Shown here piece after piece: positions 9,835 through 17,400 of a DNA stretch of 64,000 nucleotides; positions within the stretch are counted from its first letter, which is position 1, and the number at the start of each line of letters is the position of its first letter. The position numbers were made by a program, and so were the translations under genes. Source of the stretch: Polynucleobacter sp. MWH-Aus1W21. Its GTDB lineage: Bacteria > Pseudomonadota > Gammaproteobacteria > Burkholderiales > Burkholderiaceae. The stretch is from NCBI RefSeq assembly GCF_018687275.1, contig NZ_CP061287.1:1922001-1986000 (forward strand), read 5' to 3'. Below the pieces are notes generated by a model. That model had not been told where the DNA came from, did no database searches, and saw only the letters and a program-made list of their open reading frames with translations.

Positions 9835-10310
9835 GCGAAACTTCTAATCAAGATTTTGAAGACGATCCGCTGGACTTGTCAAAATATCCATACCTTGATG
9901 CGCCAGACGCACTCGTCATCGCCGCCAGCGACGGGAACGGGAGGCTGGTGGATCACTTGCTCAAATCAGGGCATGACATCAATTTTCGTGATGACGAGGG
10001 ACGCACTGCTTTGTACGTGGCAGTTGATGAGACCTACTATGGACTGGCCATTCATCTGCTTAAACACGGCGCAGACCCAAACATTCCAGACAACGAGGGA
10101 GACTTCCCTCTTGATATCGCCAAGTACTCGCACCTTTACAGGCGAAGTAACGATACAGAAATGGTCGATGCATTGATGAAGGCTGGAGGAAAGTGTAAGG
10201 ATGGCCCGTCAGCCAGGGAGCTCCTCGATGACAAGATCTATGAGGGATTTGCACACGCCAGCGCAATGAAAACCCTTTTTTCCCTGATCGATAAAGACAA
10301 GAAGGATTAG
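9831..10310 (+). CDS. Ankyrin-repeat protein
   Basis: This 159-residue protein carries two to three ankyrin repeats. Examples are DALVIAASDGNGRLVDHLLKSG then HDINFRDDEGRTALYVAVDE, and YYGLAIHLLKHGADPNIPDN then EGDFPLDIAKY. The G.ADPN and GRTAL signatures are diagnostic of the fold, which mediates protein binding. There is no signal peptide. It is the last gene of the rightward cassette and is followed by the terminator at 10355-10386. Small ankyrin proteins often act as immunity or inhibitor partners, but its partner here is unknown. Confidence 0.8.
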   Translation: MSETSNQDFEDDPLDLSKYPYLDAPDALVIAASDGNGRLVDHLLKSGHDINFRDDEGRTALYVAVDETYYGLAIHLLKHGADPNIPDNEGDFPLDIAKYSHLYRRSNDTEMVDALMKAGGKCKDGPSARELLDDKIYEGFAHASAMKTLFSLIDKDKKD

Positions 10311-10354
10311 ATTCCCATCGATCCAGAAGTATTACCGACGGCACAAACGACAAA

Positions 10355-10386
10355 AAGCCCGACCTGTCCTAAGACAAGCCGGGCTT
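10355..10386. terminator. Bidirectional rho-independent terminator
   Basis: AAGCCCG at 10355-10361 pairs with CGGGCTT at 10380-10386. An A-run lies on the left side and TTCTGTTT on the right. It sits between two convergent transcription units, the rightward restriction cassette and the leftward phage lysis genes, so it can serve both. Confidence 0.75.
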
Positions 10387-10390
10387 CTGT

Positions 10391-10888
10391 TTAAGGTTCA
10401 ATTGCTGATTGTTTTTGGTACCACCGCTGCACCTCGAGGAGCATCAGGGTGGTTTGGGCAGCGCCCTTGCTCAACTGAGCGCAACTCACCGCTCCCGCAT
10501 CTCCAGCGGTAAGAGATAGAGCGTCGGCGGGGAGGCTTGCAGCTCCTGCGGGAGCTTCGGAAACGGTGGGCACACTCCCGGCACTGATTGGGGTGCTGCT
10601 GCACACCCCGTCAGGACGAATACTAGGCAAGCGAATGCCCAGCGCCTTTGATTTTTTGGCGTATTCATTTGAGATTTCCCGATTGATTTGACTTTGAGAT
10701 TGCTGCACATCAGCGGCGCGTTGCTCTTGCTTGGCCATGACCAGAGCCGCTCGCAACTTTTCAGCATTCCACTCCCGTTGAATCCGGGACTCGCCGATCT
10801 GAACTCCACAGATAAATACCATCAGCAGCACGAGACCGCCCATCAGGTAATTCCAGTTGGCGTAGATGAATCTGGAAATCCAGCTCAT
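10391..10888 (-). CDS. Rz: Rz-like inner-membrane spanin
   Basis: This 165-residue protein has one N-terminal membrane segment (NYLMGGLVLLMVFICGVQIG, about 13-32) and then a long periplasmic helical region (residues 33-85, rich in Gln, Ala and Glu). That is the architecture of i-spanins, which fuse inner and outer membranes in the last step of phage lysis. It overlaps the endolysin gene by four bases. A second reading frame inside it encodes a lipoprotein that would be its Rz1 partner. Assignment rests on topology, position after the endolysin and the nested partner rather than on sequence identity. Confidence 0.8.
   Translation of the reverse strand: MSWISRFIYANWNYLMGGLVLLMVFICGVQIGESRIQREWNAEKLRAALVMAKQEQRAADVQQSQSQINREISNEYAKKSKALGIRLPSIRPDGVCSSTPISAGSVPTVSEAPAGAASLPADALSLTAGDAGAVSCAQLSKGAAQTTLMLLEVQRWYQKQSAIEP
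10486..10668 (-). CDS. Rz1: Rz1-like outer-membrane spanin lipoprotein nested in Rz
   Basis: This 60-residue protein is encoded entirely inside Rz in another frame. The N-terminus is MNTPKNQRRW, then a hydrophobic stretch, then the lipobox LTGC with the lipidated Cys at residue 22. The mature 39 residues are Pro-rich (PQSVPGVCPPFPKLPQEL), as in known o-spanins, which are short, Pro-rich outer-membrane lipoproteins. The start ATG at 10668 has a weak GGGA about 10 bases upstream. Out-of-frame nesting of Rz1 in Rz is established for lambda, and the lipobox makes chance unlikely. Confidence 0.8.
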   Translation of the reverse strand: MNTPKNQRRWAFACLVFVLTGCAAAPQSVPGVCPPFPKLPQELQASPPTLYLLPLEMRER

Positions 10889-11349
10889 GGCGCACCTCCG
10901 TCCAAAGCTTGCAGCTTGTGCTGGTTCATGAGATTGATCACCTTGTCGGCATAGCCTGGATCAGTGGCATACCCGGCCTTGGCCAGTGCTTGTGCAAACG
11001 CCTCAGCCCTCAGGCATTGGAAGCACGGCTGATAGCGTGGGTTTTGCTTGAGGAAGGCAGCGTGGTCATCGATGCTTTCTTGCCAGCTGGCGTACTTGCG
11101 CCACTTGGCAGGAACCATAACCCACTGGCCACGGATGAATTCCTTGGTCTGCAGGATTAATGTCTCTCCCCGCCAGCGGCTGTCGGCTTTGATGCCAAAG
11201 AGGTTCTTGCCCACTTTGGCCAGGCCCGACTCACCCCAGCCGGACTCCAATGCCGCCTGAGCAATCGTGATGCTGGCGAAGACGCCCGTGCGCTTGGCAG
11301 TAGCCTGCGCGGAAGATCCGATCATTGCGATGAACTCAATCGGCTTCAT
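10885..11349 (-). CDS. Glucosaminidase-type endolysin (GH73-like)
   Basis: This 154-residue cytoplasmic enzyme would cleave the glycan strand of peptidoglycan during lysis. The sequence ITIAQAALESGWGESGLA (catalytic Glu about residue 35), then KNLFGIKA and W...YASWQESIDDHAAFL, is the FlgJ/GH73 glucosaminidase signature. No signal peptide is visible, so release would depend on the adjacent holin-like protein. The start ATG has AAGGAG seven bases upstream and overlaps the stop of the holin candidate; its own stop overlaps Rz. The order is holin, endolysin, Rz/Rz1, a standard lysis cassette. Confidence 0.9.
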   Translation of the reverse strand: MKPIEFIAMIGSSAQATAKRTGVFASITIAQAALESGWGESGLAKVGKNLFGIKADSRWRGETLILQTKEFIRGQWVMVPAKWRKYASWQESIDDHAAFLKQNPRYQPCFQCLRAEAFAQALAKAGYATDPGYADKVINLMNQHKLQALDGGAP

Positions 11350-11729
11350 AGCAGCTCCTTCACATCCTTTGCCACCGCATCAAGCGAGTCATCCCGGCGC
11401 TTGTCGATGAAAGCAAACGTCCAGCGCACCATCGCCCACCCCGGCAGGCCGCAGGCGAAGATCAAACCGCCCATGGCACACAGTCCCATGGTTGAAAACG
11501 CCCAGTGATGCAGATCGAAGTGCTCGACGGTAAATGCACCGCCGCCGATGCTGGACACCACCGTGCTGATCAGGCCAACGGCCCACTCCCTCTTGTTTCG
11601 TGGCGGAGTCATCAACATGACCACCACGGCAGCCAGCGTGGCCCCGCTCGCAACAGCGGCTGCTGTTCCTCCCAGCGCCTTGTAGGCCACTGCTGCTCCG
11701 GCGACCCCACTACTTGTCGGTTCTGGCAT
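11346..11729 (-). CDS. Putative holin
   Basis: This 127-residue membrane protein has about three hydrophobic segments (about residues 20-42, 50-65 and 78-103, the last being WAFSTMGLCAMGGLIFACGLPGWAM). The C-terminal tail is charged (IDKRRDDSLDAVAKDVKELL). Size, topology and position directly before the endolysin fit a phage holin, which forms holes that release the endolysin. No family-specific motif was recognised, so the call is by context. It lies just left of the tail-operon terminator, so the lysis cassette may have its own promoter or rely on read-through. Confidence 0.65.
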   Translation of the reverse strand: MPEPTSSGVAGAAVAYKALGGTAAAVASGATLAAVVVMLMTPPRNKREWAVGLISTVVSSIGGGAFTVEHFDLHHWAFSTMGLCAMGGLIFACGLPGWAMVRWTFAFIDKRRDDSLDAVAKDVKELL

Positions 11730-11749
11730 TCATTTCTCCAAAAAGAAAC

Positions 11750-11776
11750 CCGCCGGGATTGCTCCTCGGCGGGCGG
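11750..11776 (-). terminator. Rho-independent terminator after the tail-tip gene
   Basis: CCCGCCG and CGGCGGG form a stem around 11750-11776. On the minus strand the hairpin is followed by TTTCTTTTT. It separates the tail-tip gene at 11797 from the lysis cassette downstream. Confidence 0.75.
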
Positions 11777-11796
11777 TTACAAAAATCAGGTTCAGA

Positions 11797-14091
11797 TCAG
11801 GATTGATCGGCGGTATGCACCAACGCGTTCTCGGCCACGCAAGTCAGCTCGACCTGCTCAGCCCTAGGCTTGACGCTCATGACGCGCGCCATCTGGGACC
11901 AGGACTGGCCCACACCAAAAGCAAAGTGCGTTCGCTCTCGGTCAGCACCGACCTGTGGCTCAAAGCCGGGTAGAGTTTTCAGGATGGCGTGGGTGGCAGT
12001 TGCGCCCGGCGTGACCTCGATAGCATCAGAGACCGAGCCATCGGGCTTTCGCAAAACGAGGTAGTGAACGGCTCCTGACTGCCAACTCAGCGGCTCGGAA
12101 CACCGCACGGTTCTCGTCTGGCCGTCCCAGCTTAAGACCTCGCCACTCACACCCCAACGAGGAATGTCATGGCTCAGAGCAATCAAATCTCCATAGGTCG
12201 GGATCAACCCTTCCAGCTCAGTGCGAAAGGTCACGATCCGTCGGCGATACCGATTGGCCGCCGCGATGTATTTCCCCTCACGAACGCCTTGCGCCTTATC
12301 GGTGCAGCCAAATAACCTCACACGCGCAGGCTTGGCTGCTTGCGATCCGGGCAAGGCTACCGTGAACTCGTCAGGCTTCCAGCTCTTGGGATTGACGTAT
12401 TCGATCGTGACCGCATCCGCCGTGGCATCACCTGGCATCAGGTACTGAATCTTCAAGCTGTTGCGCACGATGTTTCGTGCAGAAAAGAGCGCCACCGGGA
12501 TGGTCTTGGCTTCATCACGAACGATGCGAACAATCCCGCCCTGCAGGAACGGTACAGCACGCCCCGTCCGGGCAATCTGCCCCAAGGCATCCCACACAGT
12601 CTGGTTCTGATCGAACACAGCATTGAAGGTGTCCCCTCGTGCCGACCACATCGCATCCAAACGTGCCAAAGCTGCCAGGTCCAATTGCCGGTCAGGCAAC
12701 CCTGCGCCATAGCTGGACTTGGCCGCATCTGCAAAGGCCCACGCAATCGAGCGGGTGGGCTGCAGTGCAGACCATCCAGTGCTCGGGTTCCAAATGGAGA
12801 GCTTGCGCGTCACCTGGCAGTTGACCAGCCGTGAGGAGCGTTGCGACAAGTTGTCGGTGGCGCGCATCCTGAGCGCCAAGTAGGTCAGGTCAGTGGGCAG
12901 ATTCGATCCCGCCAAATAGCCCTTGGCCTGGCCCCAGCGCAGCTCGTGACCAGCTCGGTTGCTGGTGTCTCGTGCATCCAGGCGTTGCAGACGAATCTCA
13001 TAACGTCCAGGCGATACCGGATACTTGAACGACAGGCGTTGCGCTGTGTTGGTTGCAGCCGAGTAGGTTTCATCTGCCACATGGAGCCAGCCTGAGGTGG
13101 CATCGCCATCGTCGTTGATGCTTCGCACTTCGACGCGCCATTGCACCGACCGGCTCTCCAATGCACCACTGTCATTGGCGTAATACAGGCCGCGCAGCAT
13201 CACCATATCGACACCGACCTGATTGATCTGTGTGCCCACCGGGTTCAGGGCAAAGGGACCGACGATGGCACCGGAGTCGCTGATAGCAATCAATTCCTGA
13301 CCGGACACCTCTGGGGCCGTGACCACATCGGGGTTGAACAAGGTGTTCTGACCGCCAGGCTCAATCACCTGCGCCTGCACCTCGGCAAACGAGCTGATCG
13401 GGCTGTCATCGATGGACAGCTCCTCAAACTGAAACTGACCCACACCAATGACATGCAACTGATGCAGATATTCCTCGTTGTTCTCGTACTCGGTATAGGG
13501 CATGGTGGCCAGATCCGGGTACACCAAATGATGGCCATAAATCACGGGGACTGGTTGCGACAGACGTCCATAGTTGCCACGCGCCTGCAAAGAGTAGGTC
13601 GGGCTGGGGGAGGTCGTGTTGGCCGATGCCGAGGGCAAGGACTGATTGGGCAATGGCACCAGCGCATTGACGAGCACCGAACCCGTGACCGCGATCGCAG
13701 TGGACGCCACCGCCGTGGCCAGCGTTCCTGAATACCCCATTGAGGCAGCCAGTGCGCCGCCATATGCATTGGCGACGACCAGAACGGCGATCATGAGGAC
13801 TGTTCTCAGCGGGTTCTTGCCGCCACCTCCACCGCCTTGCGGCAGAGTAACCAAAGCCACTACGTCACCTGCATCGATCAGTGTCACTGCCCTGTGTGCC
13901 ATCAGCACCGGCTGACCGTTTTTCAAAATCAACGTGGGCTGGTCGAACTCAATCCCATCACGACTTATCCACTGTGCGATCGTGGGCGAGCCAAACACAT
14001 GGCTTACCTGCCGATCACTGGGCTCGAACGGGTTTCGCATCCAGATGACCAGTCCAGGACTGGGCAAGCCTGACATGCAAGCGCTTGTCAT
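11797..14091 (-). CDS. TipJ-family phage tail tip / host specificity protein
   Basis: This 764-residue homologue of the lambda J class forms the tail tip and host-binding hub. A Gly-rich run and a hydrophobic segment near residues 85-150 (LRTVLMIAVLVVANAYGG, then SGTLATAVASTAIAVTGS) are followed by ARGNYGRLSQPVPVIYGHHLVYPD. That combination is typical of TipJ proteins, which start with an internal hydrophobic hairpin. The rest is beta-rich. ATG 14091 is preferred over 14106 because GAAGGAA precedes it and it overlaps the NlpC/P60 stop as ATGA. It is shorter than lambda J (about 1130), and the fibres are encoded upstream instead. Confidence 0.85.
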   Translation of the reverse strand: MTSACMSGLPSPGLVIWMRNPFEPSDRQVSHVFGSPTIAQWISRDGIEFDQPTLILKNGQPVLMAHRAVTLIDAGDVVALVTLPQGGGGGGKNPLRTVLMIAVLVVANAYGGALAASMGYSGTLATAVASTAIAVTGSVLVNALVPLPNQSLPSASANTTSPSPTYSLQARGNYGRLSQPVPVIYGHHLVYPDLATMPYTEYENNEEYLHQLHVIGVGQFQFEELSIDDSPISSFAEVQAQVIEPGGQNTLFNPDVVTAPEVSGQELIAISDSGAIVGPFALNPVGTQINQVGVDMVMLRGLYYANDSGALESRSVQWRVEVRSINDDGDATSGWLHVADETYSAATNTAQRLSFKYPVSPGRYEIRLQRLDARDTSNRAGHELRWGQAKGYLAGSNLPTDLTYLALRMRATDNLSQRSSRLVNCQVTRKLSIWNPSTGWSALQPTRSIAWAFADAAKSSYGAGLPDRQLDLAALARLDAMWSARGDTFNAVFDQNQTVWDALGQIARTGRAVPFLQGGIVRIVRDEAKTIPVALFSARNIVRNSLKIQYLMPGDATADAVTIEYVNPKSWKPDEFTVALPGSQAAKPARVRLFGCTDKAQGVREGKYIAAANRYRRRIVTFRTELEGLIPTYGDLIALSHDIPRWGVSGEVLSWDGQTRTVRCSEPLSWQSGAVHYLVLRKPDGSVSDAIEVTPGATATHAILKTLPGFEPQVGADRERTHFAFGVGQSWSQMARVMSVKPRAEQVELTCVAENALVHTADQS

Positions 14092-14510
14092 GGCAATTCC
14101 TTCCATCGGTAATACCCTTCCACCTGCCAGCCGTGACTGGCCAGAGAACTCAATTGCTGAAACACCACCCCGATCTGCTGGGCGCAGTGCAAAACACCAC
14201 CGCCGTCCGCATCAACCCACACGCCCACATGCACGGGGTGTCGCGACTGGCGCATCAACACGGCATCGCCCTGCTTGGGCACATCGACTGCCGCCCAGCG
14301 TTGTCTCTCCGGGTGGTTTTTGAACGTATGAAGGACCGTGCGCAGATTCAGGGCATCCACCGGGATCACAGGCAAGTCACGACCGAAGTGCGCCTTCTGG
14401 ACCCATAGAAAAAGGCCCCAGCAGTCAAATGACTCGGGGCCTCTCTCACCTGCAATCCACGGACGACCGATGTACTGGATCGCCCATCTCGGTGAATCTT
14501 CATCTGTCAT
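14088..14510 (-). CDS. NlpC/P60-family tail peptidase
   Basis: This 140-residue cysteine peptidase belongs to the NlpC/P60 (lambda gpK-like) class, placed at the tail tip to open peptidoglycan during infection. The catalytic set is visible: Cys30 in FDCWGLF, His94 in HPVHVGVWVD and His108 in VLHCAQ. It is coupled by overlapping stops and starts to DUF1833 upstream and TipJ downstream. Lambda gpK also carries a JAB domain; this protein is only the NlpC part. Confidence 0.9.
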   Translation of the reverse strand: MTDEDSPRWAIQYIGRPWIAGERGPESFDCWGLFLWVQKAHFGRDLPVIPVDALNLRTVLHTFKNHPERQRWAAVDVPKQGDAVLMRQSRHPVHVGVWVDADGGGVLHCAQQIGVVFQQLSSLASHGWQVEGYYRWKELP

Positions 14511-15049
14511 CGGGCTAACCCTGGAAACTCGGTTGCGGTGTACAGACGCGACGGAAAGGTCTTGTTGCCAATGTCTGCCATGCGCGCCTTCGCGGTGACC
14601 CGCTGCACGTCGGCCTCCACTTCGGTGATCACGAGCGTGATAGGTGGATCCATCTGTGGGCCACTCAAATCGTTGGAGAGATACGGACGGTAGGTCACCT
14701 CAATGGGTGACTCTGAAACCGATGCCTCGTCCAAGTGCTTCACAATCTCCCGGGTGACGTTATCCAGGGTGATCGCGATTTCAGGAACAGGCGCGATATC
14801 CACCGGCGGCAAATCCAGCTCAAAGCCCATGGCCACGAACTGGACCTGCTGGCCTGCATTGATTGGCGCTGACGCCTCAAGCCTGGCCAGCAAGTCTTGC
14901 TGATCACGCACCACCCGGATCGCCGTCGTATTACCCGCATCGTCTTTGAAATCCGGGTGCCGGAGTTCCAGGGTATGCAGGATGACCACATTGCTCGGAG
15001 CGCTTGCATAGGCCTCCCGCAGTGCCTCAGAAAGTGCGGCATCAGGCAT
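14507..15049 (-). CDS. DUF1833-family phage tail protein
   Basis: This 180-residue protein starts MPDAALSEALREAYASAPSNVVILHTLELRHPDF, the conserved opening of DUF1833 proteins, found just before the NlpC/P60 gene in lambda-like tails and presumed to be minor tail components. A central beta-rich stretch contains VAMGFELDLPPVDIAPVPEIAITLDNV. It overlaps the end of the radical SAM gene by eight bases, so the putative modification genes are part of the tail operon and not a separate insert with its own promoter. Confidence 0.85.
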   Translation of the reverse strand: MPDAALSEALREAYASAPSNVVILHTLELRHPDFKDDAGNTTAIRVVRDQQDLLARLEASAPINAGQQVQFVAMGFELDLPPVDIAPVPEIAITLDNVTREIVKHLDEASVSESPIEVTYRPYLSNDLSGPQMDPPITLVITEVEADVQRVTAKARMADIGNKTFPSRLYTATEFPGLAR

Positions 15050-16463
15050 GGGTCACCCGAACAGGAAATGGTTTGACGATAGGCTCTGGGGGGACAACAG
15101 TGCCCATGTCGCCGTTGCTTTCCACAAAGCTCAGATGAATGACATCTATCGTCGTGACAGCGTCACGACGTATGGCGTCACCTTCTATGCGCGTGAGGAT
15201 CAATCCCTGTGTCTGGTAGTAAAGCGCCGCCGCCAACACAGCCAGGTTGTGGCTGAAGGAGTTGTCGCACGCGGCCTCCCAGTAACCACCCTCCAGGAAC
15301 AGACATGCGCCTTTGCAAAGCTGCGCCACGGGACAACGTGGACATTCGCTTCGCGTGCTGAAATGGTAGGCCGTATTGAGGCTGATATCTTCAAATTGAT
15401 CGACGTGTCCAATCTTGTGGTTTGTCGATGCACTCATGTTCTGGCAAGTCATCACATTGCCTTTCATGTCCACCGCAATCGAGTCATCACGATCCATTCC
15501 GCACTTTTGACCCAATGCTGCCAATGGACGTGACTGCGCCTGGGAGCGCATGAATTCATCCACTTTGTCGCGCATGGTTCCAACGGCCATCCCTGAGCCC
15601 GAGACCAGCTCCCAGAACATCTGGTGCAAATAGCGGGCGTGATCGTTCCCATGAAGCGCCAACGACAATCCGCTCTGATCGTAGGGAAGCATCACCTCCT
15701 CAGTGGCAAGCACCACGGCCTGCACGGGTAGATCCAGCTTTTCAGCAAAGTACAGGCGCACCGACTTGAGCGACTGGTTGTGACGATGCAAGACCGTGTT
15801 GAAACTCATGCGGTCAATCGACATGCGCCGAGACACCCAGCGTTTGATCTGAGCCAGGCTCTCGGGGTCGTTCAGTGGATCAGGACCACGGTAAGACTGT
15901 GCAGGACCGTCATGCGACAGACCGATGCCCACATCAAGGGTCTCGACCCAAGCGAGCTTTTCGTCATCAAAGAGGGAGCCATTGGTGACGATGGACAACT
16001 GCGCATTCGGGTAGCGAGCCTTGACCGCCTCGCCCAGCGGTTTGAGGAGCTTCCAATACACAAAAGGCTCACCGCCCCAAAATTCAATCTTGACGCCAGC
16101 ACCCTTGCCATCGTCGCCACCAGCAAACCAGCCTTCGAGTTGCTGCATGAATGGAGCGACGTCGTCCGGGTGTCCATCAATGTCATGTGGCTGGTGCGCC
16201 TGAGAGCAATACTGGCAGGCGTAGTTGCACTTGAGCCCCAATTGCAACTTGAGGTGCCTGATGGCTTTAGATTTGCCAGCCGGGTTGCTGGGGTGATGCA
16301 GATGCCAAAACGGTGGCCACTGCATGTCCTCTTGCTTTGGAAATGCCTGCGGCAGCGGCAAACGCTCTTCGTTGTCAGCCCAGACCAAACTGGAATCCTC
16401 CGGGTTGTAGAGCGCCTGTCGCACAAAGTTGTTCTGGCCATTGAGGGTCAGGGTAAATTTCAT
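15042..16463 (-). CDS. Radical SAM/SPASM peptide-modifying enzyme
   Basis: This 473-residue enzyme has Cys79-x3-Cys83-x2-Cys86 (CNYACQYC), which binds the radical SAM [4Fe-4S] cluster, and a WGGEPF motif (129-134). The C-terminal SPASM domain has the complete pattern C321...GNVMTC340, C374-x2-C377-x5-C383-x3-C387 and C399, expected to bind two auxiliary clusters. The family, which includes sulfatase maturases and sactipeptide or ranthipeptide synthases, oxidises or cross-links residues in peptides or proteins. ATG 16463 is chosen because AGGA lies nine bases upstream and it overlaps the previous stop as ATGA. Such an enzyme is unusual inside a siphovirus tail operon. The probable substrate is the Cys-Asn tail encoded at 19006. 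Confidence 0.92.
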   Translation of the reverse strand: MKFTLTLNGQNNFVRQALYNPEDSSLVWADNEERLPLPQAFPKQEDMQWPPFWHLHHPSNPAGKSKAIRHLKLQLGLKCNYACQYCSQAHQPHDIDGHPDDVAPFMQQLEGWFAGGDDGKGAGVKIEFWGGEPFVYWKLLKPLGEAVKARYPNAQLSIVTNGSLFDDEKLAWVETLDVGIGLSHDGPAQSYRGPDPLNDPESLAQIKRWVSRRMSIDRMSFNTVLHRHNQSLKSVRLYFAEKLDLPVQAVVLATEEVMLPYDQSGLSLALHGNDHARYLHQMFWELVSGSGMAVGTMRDKVDEFMRSQAQSRPLAALGQKCGMDRDDSIAVDMKGNVMTCQNMSASTNHKIGHVDQFEDISLNTAYHFSTRSECPRCPVAQLCKGACLFLEGGYWEAACDNSFSHNLAVLAAALYYQTQGLILTRIEGDAIRRDAVTTIDVIHLSFVESNGDMGTVVPPEPIVKPFPVRVTHA

Positions 16464-16669
16464 GGGATGAATTCCTCGAACGCGATGGGATAGGCCTCGC
16501 GACACACCTTGGCCAAATCGGCACCGGGCAGCGTCTTGAGGTTGAAGATGTGACGGCCAGCGGCTTTACCGTCGGGGTTGGCGACCAGTACGGTCATCAC
16601 CAGGTTCGATTCATCAACCTGGACCACTTCGACGGCGTAGCCCTGACGGACTGAAAGATCGAGACTCAT
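16460..16669 (-). CDS. 69-residue protein between oxygenase and radical SAM genes
   Basis: I do not recognise this small protein. It reads MSLDLSVRQGYAVEVVQVDES and continues through a strand-rich part (LVMTVLVANPDGKAAGRHIFN) to a helical end (ADLAKVCREAYPIAFEEF). It has a single cysteine, so it is a poor candidate for the modified substrate. It overlaps both neighbours by four bases with a GGAG site upstream. Possible roles are a peptide-binding adaptor for the radical SAM enzyme, comparable to the small RRE proteins of RiPP pathways, or a minor tail component. Neither is supported by a motif. Confidence 0.7.
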   Translation of the reverse strand: MSLDLSVRQGYAVEVVQVDESNLVMTVLVANPDGKAAGRHIFNLKTLPGADLAKVCREAYPIAFEEFIP

Positions 16670-17400
16670 TGAATGGGCTCCATGGGATTGTTTGGGTGCT
16701 GGGTCTGGGCTTTGGCGTGCGCACGGATTTGTTCAGCGGACCAAGTCAGGTCACCACCCCGGTCATCACGGTGCGTGAAACGCACATTGGTGACGATGGC
16801 GACCTTGTCGCTCTCCGGGTCGAACAGAGGAAACGTGGAGTGCTCCAGATAGCCCGGGAAAATGAACAACGCCCCTTGTTGGGGCGTTTGTGCGAAGAGC
16901 TTGTTTTCATGTCGGAGCATCCAGTTGGCCTGCACCGGTCTGGGATCGTGAAAACACAATGCCCCGGGCAAGCCAACGGCATCTCGCCCTTCATTGGCCC
17001 CGAGATGGACTCGGGGGTAATAGGTGGCCACCAACTGATTTCCAACATGCCGATGCGGGATGGCCCACTTGCCCAGCCCACGCTGGCGATTCACGAAGGT
17101 GTTGTAGGTAATGGCCAACTCGCAAGGATCGAGCGATGTGTACGCTTGCCGCACATAGGTGGCCACTCTCTGCTCGATGGCGTCCAGCAAGCGCAACAAC
17201 GCTTGGCTGGGTTGCTCACGCATCATTGACACGGTGTCGGCTCGATGCGCCATCTTGGCTGACGTTTGGGTGTGGCGCTCGTAGAAGGTTGCAGCCTCCT
17301 GCGCCAGGGCCTCCCGCACATCCTCCAACTCTGAGAGTTGGTCGATCAACACATGACTGGGCCAGAGGCTCAGCAGTTGATATGTAGCGGCTGGCGTCAT
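16666..17400 (-). CDS. Putative Fe(II)/2-oxoglutarate-dependent oxygenase (2OG-FeII_Oxy_5-like)
   Basis: This 244-residue protein has the layout of the phage-frequent 2OG-Fe(II) oxygenase family. The sequence IPHRHVGNQLVATYYPRVH (H116/H118) is followed by GALCFHDPRP (about 147-155), then GALFIFPGYLEHSTFPL (H187) and AIVTNVRFTH. In that family the histidines bind iron, and a late Arg holds 2-oxoglutarate. It would hydroxylate a protein or small molecule. It overlaps both neighbours (ATGA) and carries GGAGATC before the start. It is distinct in sequence from the hydroxylase directly upstream, so the operon has two oxygenases of different subfamilies. Confidence 0.8.
   Translation of the reverse strand: MTPAATYQLLSLWPSHVLIDQLSELEDVREALAQEAATFYERHTQTSAKMAHRADTVSMMREQPSQALLRLLDAIEQRVATYVRQAYTSLDPCELAITYNTFVNRQRGLGKWAIPHRHVGNQLVATYYPRVHLGANEGRDAVGLPGALCFHDPRPVQANWMLRHENKLFAQTPQQGALFIFPGYLEHSTFPLFDPESDKVAIVTNVRFTHRDDRGGDLTWSAEQIRAHAKAQTQHPNNPMEPIQ

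Noticed and set aside
16460..16669. The 69-residue protein as the radical SAM substrate
   Set aside because: Only one Cys and no repeat or leader-core structure; the 19006 protein is a far better candidate.
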